Assembly (NCBI GenBank): GCA_026645575.1
Contig: JAPKMW010000079.1
Coordinates: forward strand, 1-54,068
Source of the DNA: Caldilineaceae bacterium
GTDB taxonomy: Bacteria > Chloroflexota > Anaerolineae > Caldilineales > Caldilineaceae
Direction: 5' to 3'
Length of the DNA: 54,068 nucleotides
Part shown: one piece after another, positions 41,848 to 49,997 of the stretch
Layout of the letters: every line of letters begins with the position of its first letter
How positions within the stretch are numbered: position 1 is the first letter of the stretch
Notes under the pieces: generated by a model
The model's database searches: none
What the model was told of the DNA's origin: nothing
Seen by the model: the letters and a program-made list of their open reading frames with translations, nothing else
Position numbers and translations under genes: made by a program

Positions 41848-42642
41848 ATGAATCGTCGTCAACTTGTTTTTATCATCATCCTCAATGGCTTGATCAGTTT
41901 GGTAGTTGCCTTGGCTGTAGTCTGGGCGGTGGAAGCGCGCCGGCCAGATTCGGAAGAGCTTGCCATCCTGCTAACGCCGAGTGCACCCATCGAAACCCTG
42001 GGAACGCCGGTGGCTGATCCAAACCGCAACACGAATCCACCAGCAGCAGCGCCGACCGCTGCCGAACAACCGGCAGAACCGACAGCCGCGCCCACGGCAA
42101 CCCCTGATCCAGCCAACCAACAGATTTACACCATCCAGTCCGGTGACAGCCTTTCTGCAGTCGCTGGACGCTTTGGGACAACGGTTGACGCCATTATGCA
42201 AGCCAACGAGTTGACCGATCCCAATGTGATCTTTGTCGGCCAACGCTTGATTATTCCGGTTGCCAATGGCGGCAACCGTGCGCCGCCGGCGGATAGTAAT
42301 GCCCCCGCCACCACTGCACCGTTGTCGAATGGACAAGGCATTCTGATCCGCATGGTGGATGGCCCCGGTACACTTGTGACCGAAGCGGTGCAACTTGTCA
42401 ATGATAGTAATGAAGTGGTCAACTTGAATGGCTGGCGGTTGGAACGTGAAACTGGCCCAGCCTATACCTTTGTCAACCAGAACATCTTTCCCGGCAGCAA
42501 TCTCTGGCTACATACCGGCAGTGGTGATGATACCACTGTTGCGCTCTACTGGGGGCAGAGCGAACCAGTCTGGCAGAGCGGGAGCGTTGCCCGTTTACTC
42601 AATGCGGAAGGCGCTTTGATGAATAGCTACACTGTGCCTTGA
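41848..42642 (+). CDS. Membrane-anchored LysM and lamin-tail-domain protein
   Basis: This envelope protein has 264 residues. An N-terminal membrane anchor (LVFIIILNGLISLVVALAVVWAV) is followed by a Pro/Ala/Thr linker. A LysM domain, which binds peptidoglycan or other glycans, begins at IYTIQSGDSLSAVAGRFGTTVDAIMQANEL and ends IFVGQRLIIP. The C-terminal lamin-tail-like beta domain (VTEAVQLVNDSNEVVNLNGWRLERETG, then IFPGSNLWLHTGSGDD) is typical of bacterial LTD proteins. It is likely to sit on the outer face of the membrane. The promoter at 41786-41814 fixes the start at 41848. Confidence 0.85.
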   Translation: MNRRQLVFIIILNGLISLVVALAVVWAVEARRPDSEELAILLTPSAPIETLGTPVADPNRNTNPPAAAPTAAEQPAEPTAAPTATPDPANQQIYTIQSGDSLSAVAGRFGTTVDAIMQANELTDPNVIFVGQRLIIPVANGGNRAPPADSNAPATTAPLSNGQGILIRMVDGPGTLVTEAVQLVNDSNEVVNLNGWRLERETGPAYTFVNQNIFPGSNLWLHTGSGDDTTVALYWGQSEPVWQSGSVARLLNAEGALMNSYTVP

Positions 42643-42767
42643 ACGTTGTTCGCCGGTGACATGTTTCACCGAAACGGTCATTGCGTCCGTTTTCGGCAGC
42701 GTGCTGGAGAAATGTGTCCCTTGCCGGCGCTTGTTTAGCCGATTGATACGAGTGGTGAGAAAAAATT

Positions 42768-43355
42768 ATGAGTAATGGCAATAGTTCAGGTGAAAATCGG
42801 GGCGATGCCGGCGGCAAAGGGGGCGGCAATCGCCGCCGCTACTTCCGCCGTCGCAAGCCGTCTACCACCAAAACCCAGGAAGCAGCCCAAAAACCGGCGC
42901 CCCGTAAAGCCGCCGAGCCTCCCCCCAAAGGGCGCCCCCGCAACAATGCGAAAAATGAGGGGGCCGGCAAAAATGAGCGGGACCGGGATCGGGATCGCCG
43001 GGGCGGACGCCGCCGGCGCCGCCGTTCCCGTAGCGAGCGACCGGAAGAAACGCCGGTTGTCCGCGAATCGACCCTGGCCGCCATTGATCAGGAATACAAG
43101 CCGCCCAAGTCGGTTTTTGTCTACACCTATGTGTTGCGACCAGGGGCGCCGTCGGGTTATGAATTTCGGGGCGAACACTTTTCGCGCGTCGGGCGCCGGT
43201 TGGAAGATTTTGAAATTGACCTCTCCCCAATCTTTCCGCCCGAAGGCAACGCCAGACCGGAACCCAGCCCACGCGTCACCCTCGAAATGGATGAAGATGA
43301 CCTAGGAGAGTTTTCTGATGAAGTTGACGATCAGCAAGAAGGAGTCACACCATGA
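42768..43355 (+). CDS. Basic, disordered protein coupled to asnS
   Basis: No named family. The 195 residues begin with about 95 residues of low-complexity, strongly basic sequence (RRRYFRRRKPS, RDRDRDRRGGRRRRRRSRSE) that looks able to bind nucleic acid. A conserved-looking part follows (KSVFVYTYVLRPGAPSGYEFRGEHFSRVGR), then an acidic end (MDEDDLGEFSDEVDDQQE). The stop overlaps the asnS start (ATGA), so it is translationally coupled to the tRNA synthetase and may be an RNA- or ribosome-linked protein. GGTGAG precedes the ATG. Confidence 0.72.
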   Translation: MSNGNSSGENRGDAGGKGGGNRRRYFRRRKPSTTKTQEAAQKPAPRKAAEPPPKGRPRNNAKNEGAGKNERDRDRDRRGGRRRRRRSRSERPEETPVVRESTLAAIDQEYKPPKSVFVYTYVLRPGAPSGYEFRGEHFSRVGRRLEDFEIDLSPIFPPEGNARPEPSPRVTLEMDEDDLGEFSDEVDDQQEGVTP

Positions 43356-44695
43356 CGCCCGTTGTAACCATTCGCAATCTCAAAGATCATGTTGGGGAGG
43401 AGATCAAACTTCAGGGCTGGCTCTACAACAAAACCGGCAAAGGCAAGCTGCAATTTTTGCAAGTGCGCGACGGCACTGGCATCTGCCAAGCGGTCCTTTT
43501 CCGCGGCAATGTCGATGACGAGACCTTTGAGAAGGCCAAAGAGTTGACTCAGGAGAGCAGCCTGACGCTGACCGGCGTTGTCAAAGCCGATCCGCGTGCC
43601 CCCGGCGTCCCCGGCGGCCATGAGATCGACGTGCGTAGCCTGGAGATCCGTCAGATTGCCGCTCCCTACCCCATTTCGCCCAAAGAGCATGGCGTCGAAT
43701 TTCTTATGCAAAACCGCCATCTTTGGCTGCGTTCATCGCGCACATGGGCGGCCATGCGTGTGCGCGCTGTCATTATCAGTGCGATCCGCGAATGGTTGGA
43801 CAGCAATGGTTTCCTGAATGTGGACACCCCCATCCTGACGCCCGCCGCCGCCGAAGGCACCACGACCCTCTTTTCGATTGATTATCATGGCGAGCCGGCC
43901 TACTTGGCGCAGACCGGTCAGCTTTACAACGAGGCCAACATCTTCGCCTTTGGCAAAGTCTATTGTCTTGGCCCCACCTTCCGCGCCGAAAAAAGCAAAA
44001 CCCGCCGCCACCTCCAAGAGTTCTGGATGGTCGAACCGGAGATCGCCTTCTGCAACCTCGAACAGTTGATGGAAGTCGAAGAACAATTTGTCAGCCACAT
44101 TGTCCAGCGTTGTCTGCGCGACTGCCAGCCGGAGTTGGCGATTCTGGAACGCGACATCACCCAGTTGCAGCGCGTCACGCCGCCTTTTCCACGCATCCAC
44201 TATGATGAGGCTGTGGCGATGATCAACAAAGCTGCCGCAGCCGGTGAATTAGTGCCGGGCTACCCTGATCCTGTGCCGCCTATCGAATGGGGCGACGACT
44301 TTGGCAGCCCCCATGAAACCTATATTGCCGCCCAGTTTGAGAAGCCGGTCTTTGTCCACCACTACCCGACCCAGGTGAAAGCTTTCTACATGGAGCCGGA
44401 ACTGGAACGCCCGGAGGTCTGTCGCAGCGTCGATCTGCTGGCGCCTGAAGGCTATGGTGAAATCATCGGCGGCAGCGAGCGTATGAGCGACCCCGAAAAG
44501 CTGATCGCCGCTATTCAACGCCACCGCCTGCCGCAAGAGGTCTACGAGTGGTATATTGACCTGCGCCGCTATGGCTCAGTCGTCCACAGCGGCTTTGGCC
44601 TGGGCGTCGAACGCACTGTTATGTGGGTCTGCGGCCTTGACCACGTGCGCGAAACCATCGCCTTCCCGCGCACGCTGACTAATTTGCGCCCGTGA
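43352..44695 (+). CDS. asnS: Asparaginyl-tRNA synthetase
   Basis: This class IIb aminoacyl-tRNA synthetase has 447 residues. An OB-fold anticodon-binding domain (about 1-105; EIKLQGWLYNKTGKGKLQFLQVRDGTG) is followed by the catalytic core: motif 1 region AVIISAIREWLDSNGFLNVDTPIL, motif 2 PTFRAEKSKTRRHLQEFWMVEPE, motif 3 GFGLGVERTVMWVCGL. The residues IDYHGEPAYLAQTGQLYNE and CRSVDLLAPEGYGEIIGGSERMSD distinguish AsnRS from AspRS. It charges tRNA-Asn in the cytosol. The start overlaps the basic protein upstream; no T-box precedes this operon. Confidence 0.93.
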   Translation: MTPVVTIRNLKDHVGEEIKLQGWLYNKTGKGKLQFLQVRDGTGICQAVLFRGNVDDETFEKAKELTQESSLTLTGVVKADPRAPGVPGGHEIDVRSLEIRQIAAPYPISPKEHGVEFLMQNRHLWLRSSRTWAAMRVRAVIISAIREWLDSNGFLNVDTPILTPAAAEGTTTLFSIDYHGEPAYLAQTGQLYNEANIFAFGKVYCLGPTFRAEKSKTRRHLQEFWMVEPEIAFCNLEQLMEVEEQFVSHIVQRCLRDCQPELAILERDITQLQRVTPPFPRIHYDEAVAMINKAAAAGELVPGYPDPVPPIEWGDDFGSPHETYIAAQFEKPVFVHHYPTQVKAFYMEPELERPEVCRSVDLLAPEGYGEIIGGSERMSDPEKLIAAIQRHRLPQEVYEWYIDLRRYGSVVHSGFGLGVERTVMWVCGLDHVRETIAFPRTLTNLRP

Positions 44696-44708
44696 AAAGA
44701 GATGGGGA

Positions 44709-44876
44709 GATTGAGAGATTCAGAGATTGTGGCGTTCTATCCTCAGTCATGGTCAAGAACTAGTGTGTCGATTTGTCACCCTGAAGGGGTCTCCGTGTGT
44801 CCTACAAGCAGACCCTTTCAGGGTGACAATTTTGAACTTATTTTGGTCGATGACCTAATCCCTGAATCTCTCAATC
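44709..44876. repeat. Nested inverted repeats between asnS and the WecA-like gene
   Basis: Outer arms GATTGAGAGATTCAGAGATT (44709-44728) and 44857-44876 match with one mismatch. An inner hairpin (TTGTCACCCTGAA with GGGTCT at 44773-44792, complement ending at 44829) has a small bulge. The GATTGAG units reappear at 45978-46050. Confidence 0.65.
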
Positions 44877-44898
44877 GCTTTATCTCTATCTTGCCACT

Positions 44899-45999
44899 AT
44901 GATTTTCCTTCTCACGATTTTCTTCGCCCTGTTCCTAACCTACCGGTTGACGCCCTGGGTTGGTCGCCTCGGCGTGCGTTGGGGATTGGCCGACTATCCG
45001 GGCGGACGGCGGCGCCATCAGGGGATCATTCCGCGCACGGGGGGATTGGCGTTGGCGTTAGGCTTTTTGCTCACGGTGGCGTTAGTCTGGTTACTGCCGT
45101 TGCTCTTGCCGGTGACCGTCACACAATGGTTTCCGCCACGCAATGATGTATATGAAATGCGACGGTTGGCGGCGCTGTTAGGGGGCGGCATTGTTTGCAT
45201 TGTGGCCGGTTTGCTCGATGACCGTTATGAACTGGGCAGCGGGCCGCAATATTTGGTGCAGATCCTCGTCGCGATTATTGCCATAAGCGGCTTGATCTTC
45301 ATCAAACATGTCAACAACCCCTTTGGCCCCGGTCTCCTTTGGGGGGCTGATGGACTGCCCTGGTGGCTGGTCTGGCCGGTGACCATCTTCTGGTTTCTCT
45401 TTATGATGAACACGGTCAACTGGCTGGATGGGTTAAGCGGGCTGGTGGCCGGCGTGGCGGCCATCTTCTGTGTGATTCTGGCCTGTCACATGCTTTTTGT
45501 CGCCGACCCACCGCAGCAGAGTGTCGCTCTCCTGCCATTGGCGCTGCTAGGGACGACGCTGGGCTTTTTACCCTTTAATTTTGCGCCGGCGCGCATCTTT
45601 ATGGGCAGCACCGGCGCCTACTTTCTTGGCTATACCCTGGCTGCCCTCGGTATCATTGGCGGGGCGCGGCTGGCGACGGTGATGTTGGTGTTGGGCTTGC
45701 CGGCGCTCGATCTGATCTGGCTGGTTATTACGCGCTGGCGACGGGGCGTCTCCCCCGGCCAGGGCGGGCGCGACCATCTCCACTTTCGTCTCTTCGATGC
45801 TGGCATTCGCGAGCGCGCCATTGTCATCGGCTACTGGCTTTTTTGCGCCCTCTTTGGGTTGATCACCCTCCTGCTAGACGGCGGCGCCCAGAAGGTGATC
45901 GCGTTGACGATGCTAGGGCTGGTTGGGCTTGGCGTGTTGCTTTGGGCCAGTCGCACCAGGGCGCTGGTAATAAATGAGATTGAGCGATTGAGCGATTGA
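44899..45999 (+). CDS. WecA/TagO/MraY-family polyprenyl-phosphate sugar-1-phosphate transferase
   Basis: This polytopic membrane enzyme has 366 residues with about ten hydrophobic segments and the superfamily motifs: DYPGGRRRHQGIIPRTGGLAL, LLDDRYELGSGPQY (the DD pair), FMMNTVNWLDGLSGLVAG (NxxNxxDGxxG), MGSTGAYFLGY, and the cytoplasmic HLHF loop in GGRDHLHFRLFDAGI. It transfers a sugar 1-phosphate, probably GlcNAc 1-phosphate, from a UDP-sugar to undecaprenyl phosphate, the first step in building surface polymers. WecA/TagO is more likely than MraY because no cell-division genes lie nearby and HLHFRL is the TagO-type pattern. The stop codon lies in a hairpin arm. Confidence 0.86.
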   Translation: MIFLLTIFFALFLTYRLTPWVGRLGVRWGLADYPGGRRRHQGIIPRTGGLALALGFLLTVALVWLLPLLLPVTVTQWFPPRNDVYEMRRLAALLGGGIVCIVAGLLDDRYELGSGPQYLVQILVAIIAISGLIFIKHVNNPFGPGLLWGADGLPWWLVWPVTIFWFLFMMNTVNWLDGLSGLVAGVAAIFCVILACHMLFVADPPQQSVALLPLALLGTTLGFLPFNFAPARIFMGSTGAYFLGYTLAALGIIGGARLATVMLVLGLPALDLIWLVITRWRRGVSPGQGGRDHLHFRLFDAGIRERAIVIGYWLFCALFGLITLLLDGGAQKVIALTMLGLVGLGVLLWASRTRALVINEIERLSD

Positions 46000-46050
46000 G
46001 CGATACAGAGATTAATGTGTAAATCTCTGTATCGCTCAATCGCTTAATCT
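45978..46050. repeat. Hairpin of GATTGAGC repeats
   Basis: Three GATTGAGCG-type units followed by ATACAGAGATT pair with AATCTCTGTATCGCTCAATC (46022-46041) and further bases. It includes the stop codon of the WecA-like gene and precedes tsaD. Confidence 0.7.
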
Positions 46051-46086
46051 CCCGAAACAGTAAAAGTTTAACCAGGAATGACAGCT

Positions 46087-47148
46087 ATGCGGATTTTAGC
46101 CATTGAAACCAGTTGTGATGAGACGGCGGCGGCGGTGATTGTCGATGGGCGACAGATTGCCAGTAATGTGGTGGCCACGCAGATTGAATTACATCGACGC
46201 TTTGGGGGCGTCTTTCCAGAGGTGGCGAGCCGGCAACATGTCTTGTCGATCCAGCCGGTGATCGAGGAGGCGTTGCAAAGCGCTGGCATCAATCATATCA
46301 GCAAGGTGGATGCCATTGCTGTCACCCACGGACCTGGGTTGGCCGGCAGTTTGTTGGTCGGCGTCAATATGGCGAAAGGGTTGGCCTTTGCCAGTGGCCG
46401 ACCGTTGCTGCCGGTCAATCATCTGGAGGGCCATATCTATAGCAACTGGCTGGTGGCCCCTGGTCGCCCGAAGCCGGTACCCGATGACGCGTTTCCGGCG
46501 GTGATTCTGATCGTCTCCGGCGGCCATACTGAATTGATCTTGATGCAGGATCACGGCCAATACCGGCTGCTGGGCAGCACGCTGGATGACGCCGCTGGCG
46601 AAGCCTACGACAAAGTGGCGCGACTGCTCAACCTCGGTTTTCCGGGTGGGCCGGCGATTCAACGGGTTGCGCAACAGGGCAATGCCGAACGCTTTGCCCT
46701 GCCCCGACCGCTCCTGCATCACGAGGAGCATCGCTTTAATTTTAGTTTTTCCGGGCTGAAGACGGCTGTCTTGAATCTGGTGCGGCAGCTTCAACAGGAT
46801 GGTGTTGACATTGCGGAAGCCACGGTTGTCGCGGATATTGCGGCCAGTTTTCAAAGCGCTGTCTCGGAAGTACTGGTTCATAAGACGCTGGCCGCAGCGC
46901 AAGCCTATGGAGCGCGGCAAATTTGTATCTGTGGCGGCGTCAGCGCCAATGCCCATCTGCGCGCCCTGGCCGAGGCTGAATGTCGGCGCACTGGGGTGGC
47001 GCTTTATATCCCACCACTCTTCCTCTGCACCGATAACGCCGCTATGATCGGCGCCGCCGCCTTCTACCGCTGGCGAAACGCACCGCTCACTAGTGAGCTT
47101 GCCCTTGATGTCTTTGCCAATCTCCCACTGCCGGAAACAGTAGGGTGA
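46087..47148 (+). CDS. tsaD: tRNA N6-adenosine threonylcarbamoyltransferase
   Basis: This is a cytosolic TsaD/Gcp protein of 353 residues, which transfers the threonylcarbamoyl group to A37 of ANN-decoding tRNAs. Marks: MRILAIETSCDETAAAVIVDG, metal-binding H-x3-H in VNHLEGHIYSNW, VSGGHTELILM, STLDDAAGEAYDKVARLL, FNFSFSGLKTAV, CGGVSANAHLR and FCTDNAAMIGAA-type LCTDNAAMIGAAA. The frame begins at 46078, but AGGA is only one base from that ATG and 9 nt from ATG 46087, where the conserved MRILAIETS begins. It is convergent with an MFS gene, from which a 19-bp hairpin separates it. Confidence 0.93.
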   Translation: MRILAIETSCDETAAAVIVDGRQIASNVVATQIELHRRFGGVFPEVASRQHVLSIQPVIEEALQSAGINHISKVDAIAVTHGPGLAGSLLVGVNMAKGLAFASGRPLLPVNHLEGHIYSNWLVAPGRPKPVPDDAFPAVILIVSGGHTELILMQDHGQYRLLGSTLDDAAGEAYDKVARLLNLGFPGGPAIQRVAQQGNAERFALPRPLLHHEEHRFNFSFSGLKTAVLNLVRQLQQDGVDIAEATVVADIAASFQSAVSEVLVHKTLAAAQAYGARQICICGGVSANAHLRALAEAECRRTGVALYIPPLFLCTDNAAMIGAAAFYRWRNAPLTSELALDVFANLPLPETVG

Positions 47149-47154
47149 CTGTTC

Positions 47155-47195
47155 ATTGCGCTGGTAGCCAGTCACGGACTGGCTACCAGCGCAAT
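47155..47195. repeat. 19-bp perfect hairpin, MFS-flanking copy 1
   Basis: ATTGCGCTGGTAGCCAGTC, loop ACG, and exact complement. Its centre TAGCCAGTCACGGACTGGCT is identical to that of the hairpin at 48581-48633, on the other side of the MFS gene. Confidence 0.85.
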
Positions 47196-47201
47196 AATCG
47201 C

Positions 47202-48542
47202 CTAATCGCCTGTCACCGGCGCTTGGGCCATTTGACGCGCCGGGTGATCGTTGCGGAAGTAACCCCAGAAGAGCAGCACGCCCAACAATGTTGCCCCGGA
47301 GCCGACAAGAAAGAGCGTTTGATAGCCCTGCGCCACAATGATATACCCGCCTACCAGCGCCATCAGGGCAAAACATAAGCCTGCCGTCATCTCGCTCAGG
47401 CCCGACATAAAGGAGCGTTGCTCGGGCCTGACCATGGCCATGATGAAGATCATGAAGGACGTATAGCGAATCGACGAACCGGCCTGTACGCCCATGTAGC
47501 CCAAGCCGGCGGCCCACCAGGTTGGAATAAACGCAACGGGCAAGAGGAAGAAGACCGCACTCAACGACGAAAAGGTCACCAGATGGCGATGACCCCAACG
47601 CGCCGAGAGCAACGGCATCATCAAGACAATCGGCACCGCCAGCAGCCGGCCAACCCCGGTGATCAGCCCGACTTGCGCGGTCGGTGCGCCCAGGCCATCG
47701 TCCATATAGACATTAAAAAAGGTGGCGAGCGTCGCCATGCCGGCAATCTGGAAGATGCGCACCAGCGAGATCACAAAGATCAACGTCAAAAAGGCCCGAT
47801 CCATCGTCTCCCACTTGATTGGCTGAAAGCGTGGCACGCGAAAGATCGAGGGGTAGGTGCGCCGGGGCGGCAAGGGCGGGACGGTCGCACTGGCGACGGC
47901 CACCGCCTCAGGGTCCTGGATGCGTTGTAGAACGCCAATCCCAACCACTAACATGACGGCGGCCAGCAGCAGTGGATAGCGATAGGGAGTGGCGGCGTCC
48001 AGCGGCAGCCCCATTTGGCCGGCAAAGAAGCCCGGTAGGAGGCCGCCAATCAAGCTACCAGCAAAAGCTGCCGACGAGAGCATGGCCGATTGAATGGCAA
48101 AGGCGTGGCTGCGTTGCGTCTCCTGAGTCACCGCCATGAGAAAGGGCGCGGTGTTGACAAAGAGGATCGCAATGCTGCTATGAAAAATGATATAGAAGCC
48201 AAAGAGCCAATACGTTTGTCGTGCCGCCGGTAGCAATTCGCTCAACGCCAATGCAAAGGCGCTGACCATCATCACCACCAGGCCAATGATCATGGCGCGC
48301 CGGTTGCCCAGCCAGACGCCAAGCGACCCTGACGGCAAGCTGCTGAGGGCAAAGGCAAATAGGCCCGCCGAGTTGATCTGGCCAACAAACTCCGGCCCGT
48401 AACCCAACCGCAGTAAAAAGAGATTAAAGACCACCGAAAAGATGCCGCCATCAACAGTAAAGCCAATCAAGGCCATGACGGCAAAGTAGAGCCACACCCG
48501 CCGTTGGAAGCTGCGCAGGGTGGTCAGATAGGAAGAGAGCAT
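47202..48542 (-). CDS. MFS transporter
   Basis: This inner-membrane permease has 446 residues and about 12 hydrophobic helices (VWLYFAVMALIGFTVDGGIF at the start). The loop between helices 2 and 3 reads PSGSLGVWLGNRRAMIIG, corresponding to MFS motif A, and the pattern is repeated as LLSARWGHRHLVTFSSL in the second half. A central cytoplasmic loop follows RIQDPEAVAVASATVPPLPP. The substrate cannot be assigned. It is flanked on both sides by hairpins sharing one core. No promoter was recognised. Confidence 0.83.
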   Translation of the reverse strand: MLSSYLTTLRSFQRRVWLYFAVMALIGFTVDGGIFSVVFNLFLLRLGYGPEFVGQINSAGLFAFALSSLPSGSLGVWLGNRRAMIIGLVVMMVSAFALALSELLPAARQTYWLFGFYIIFHSSIAILFVNTAPFLMAVTQETQRSHAFAIQSAMLSSAAFAGSLIGGLLPGFFAGQMGLPLDAATPYRYPLLLAAVMLVVGIGVLQRIQDPEAVAVASATVPPLPPRRTYPSIFRVPRFQPIKWETMDRAFLTLIFVISLVRIFQIAGMATLATFFNVYMDDGLGAPTAQVGLITGVGRLLAVPIVLMMPLLSARWGHRHLVTFSSLSAVFFLLPVAFIPTWWAAGLGYMGVQAGSSIRYTSFMIFIMAMVRPEQRSFMSGLSEMTAGLCFALMALVGGYIIVAQGYQTLFLVGSGATLLGVLLFWGYFRNDHPARQMAQAPVTGD

Positions 48543-48580
48543 AAAGGTTCCTGTTTGGTGAATGGCAGACTTGATTTTAC

Positions 48581-48633
48581 GTAACTACTAAGCGCCTAGC
48601 CAGTCACGGACTGGCTAGGCGCTTAGTAGTTAC
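48581..48633. repeat. 25-bp perfect hairpin, MFS-flanking copy 2
   Basis: GTAACTACTAAGCGCCTAGC plus CAGTC, loop ACG, and exact complement. It lies 38 bp upstream of the MFS start codon and shares its centre with 47155-47195. Confidence 0.85.
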
Positions 48634-48749
48634 CGGGTTTTCCGCCCGAAATGCCCCTTGCTTCAACTATGGGGATGTAAGGGCGCAGGCTGCGGGAACC
48701 CTTTGGGTGCAGCCTGGACGTTGTTCCAACTACAGCGGATTACGCTATT

Positions 48750-48788
48750 GACATTTAGCGTGACATTTAGCGTAAAGTGTGATACACT
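48750..48788 (+). promoter_or_regulatory. tnpB promoter with tandem 12-bp repeat
   Basis: GACATTTAGCGT occurs twice in tandem (48750-48773). GTGACA (48760-48765), a 17-bp spacer and TACACT (48783-48788) fit a sigma-70 promoter; the predicted start falls on the ATG at 48795, so the mRNA would be leaderless. The rest of 48634-48749 shows a weak GGCTGC/GCAGCC stem near 48690-48717, perhaps the left end of the element. Confidence 0.68.
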
Positions 48789-48794
48789 TGTTCT

Positions 48795-49955
48795 ATGAGA
48801 TTGACATTTAAGTACCGCCTTTTTCCAACCAATGCCCAACGGACAAGCCTAGATCGTGCGCTTGAGACATGCCGCCGCATCTATAGTGATACGCTGGCAA
48901 TTCGCAAAGACACCTACGAACAAGCGGGTAAGTCGCTGGGCTTGTACGATACGAATAAGCTTTTGACGCAATGGAAAGCGGAAAAACCAGTGCTGAAAGA
49001 GGTTCATTCCCAAGTCTTGCAGAACGTGCAGGAGCGGGTTGATCTGGCTTTCAAGGCGTTCTTTCGTCGTGTCAAGGCTGGCGAAGAACCGGGCTACCCT
49101 CGCTTTAAGGGGTATGGCCGCTACGATTCGTTCACCTTTAAGCAATCGGGGTTCAAACTGGACGGTGATAGGTTGACGCTTTCCAAAGTCGGTGATGTTC
49201 GGGTCAAGTTGCACCGCCCAATCTGTGGCGACATCAAGACTTTGACCATTCAGTGCGATTCTGTTGGCAACTGGTATGCCTGTTTCTCCTGTGAATGTGA
49301 AGCCGGGACCCCTCTGGGCGCCTTGCCGACGAATCACAACGTCGTTGGTATCGACTTGGGATTGACCACCTTTGCCTATTTCAGCAACGGTGACAAGATT
49401 GAGCGTCAACGCTGGATGAAAAAGGACGCTGCCGACATTGCCCGTTTGCAACGCAAGAAAGAAAAGTTCACCAAAGGTAGTGCGGAACGGCGCAAGGTGG
49501 TTAAGGCTCTTTGCCATGCCTATGAACGTGCAGCGAATCGACGTAACAACTTTGCGCATCAGGAATCGCGCAAGCTGGTGAATGACTACCAGTTTATCGC
49601 TTTTGAAAAACTCGACATCAAGGAGATGCAAGTCAACGGCAACAAGACAATCAGCCGGGGCATTGCAGATGTAGCCTGGGGTCAATGCGTGCAGTTCGCC
49701 ACCTACAAAGCTGAGAACGCTGGTAGGGGGATAGCACTGATTAACCCACGCGGCACTACGCAAACCTGCTCCGGTTGTGGTTCGATTGTTTCCAAAGACC
49801 TGTCTGTACGTATCCATGATTGTCCTCATTGCGGTCTAAAAGTAAGCAGAGATCATAATGCTGCTTTGAACATTCTTGCTCGTGGATTAGCGAGCATCAA
49901 CGCCAGTTATCTGGATGAAGTTGTAGAAGCCCCCGGCTTTAGCCGTGGGGAGTAA
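48795..49955 (+). CDS. tnpB: TnpB, RNA-guided nuclease of an IS200/IS605-type element
   Basis: This 386-residue TnpB has a complete RuvC site, D187 in VVGIDLGLTTFAYF, E271 in IAFEKLDIKEM and D353 in SRDHNAALNIL, and a zinc finger C325-x2-C328 and C343-x2-C346. The N-terminal FKYRLFPTNAQRTSLDRALE is the usual wedge start. Such proteins cut DNA next to a short motif under an omega RNA made from the element's right end, and so help the transposon persist. No tnpA lies nearby, so the element depends on a transposase elsewhere or the gene has been taken over. The frame is intact and near full length for the family. Confidence 0.92.
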   Translation: MRLTFKYRLFPTNAQRTSLDRALETCRRIYSDTLAIRKDTYEQAGKSLGLYDTNKLLTQWKAEKPVLKEVHSQVLQNVQERVDLAFKAFFRRVKAGEEPGYPRFKGYGRYDSFTFKQSGFKLDGDRLTLSKVGDVRVKLHRPICGDIKTLTIQCDSVGNWYACFSCECEAGTPLGALPTNHNVVGIDLGLTTFAYFSNGDKIERQRWMKKDAADIARLQRKKEKFTKGSAERRKVVKALCHAYERAANRRNNFAHQESRKLVNDYQFIAFEKLDIKEMQVNGNKTISRGIADVAWGQCVQFATYKAENAGRGIALINPRGTTQTCSGCGSIVSKDLSVRIHDCPHCGLKVSRDHNAALNILARGLASINASYLDEVVEAPGFSRGE

Positions 49956-49957
49956 TC
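49925..49957 (+). other. Probable right end of the TnpB element / omega RNA 3' region
   Basis: The stem CCCC(C)GGC, loop TTTA, GCCG(T)GGGG at 49930-49950 overlaps the tnpB stop and is followed by AGTAATCAC. This hairpin at the end of tnpB is typical of IS605 right ends, where the omega RNA scaffold ends and the guide starts. The exact end, and so the guide (probably from about 49960 on), is inferred. Confidence 0.55.
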
Positions 49958-49997
49958 ACATGGCACAGCTTATCACGAAGCGCGGGCTGGTTTCAAA

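Noticed and set aside
46189..47598. 469-codon minus-strand frame across tsaD.
   Set aside because: It overlaps the conserved tsaD and MFS genes and contains no recognisable domain.
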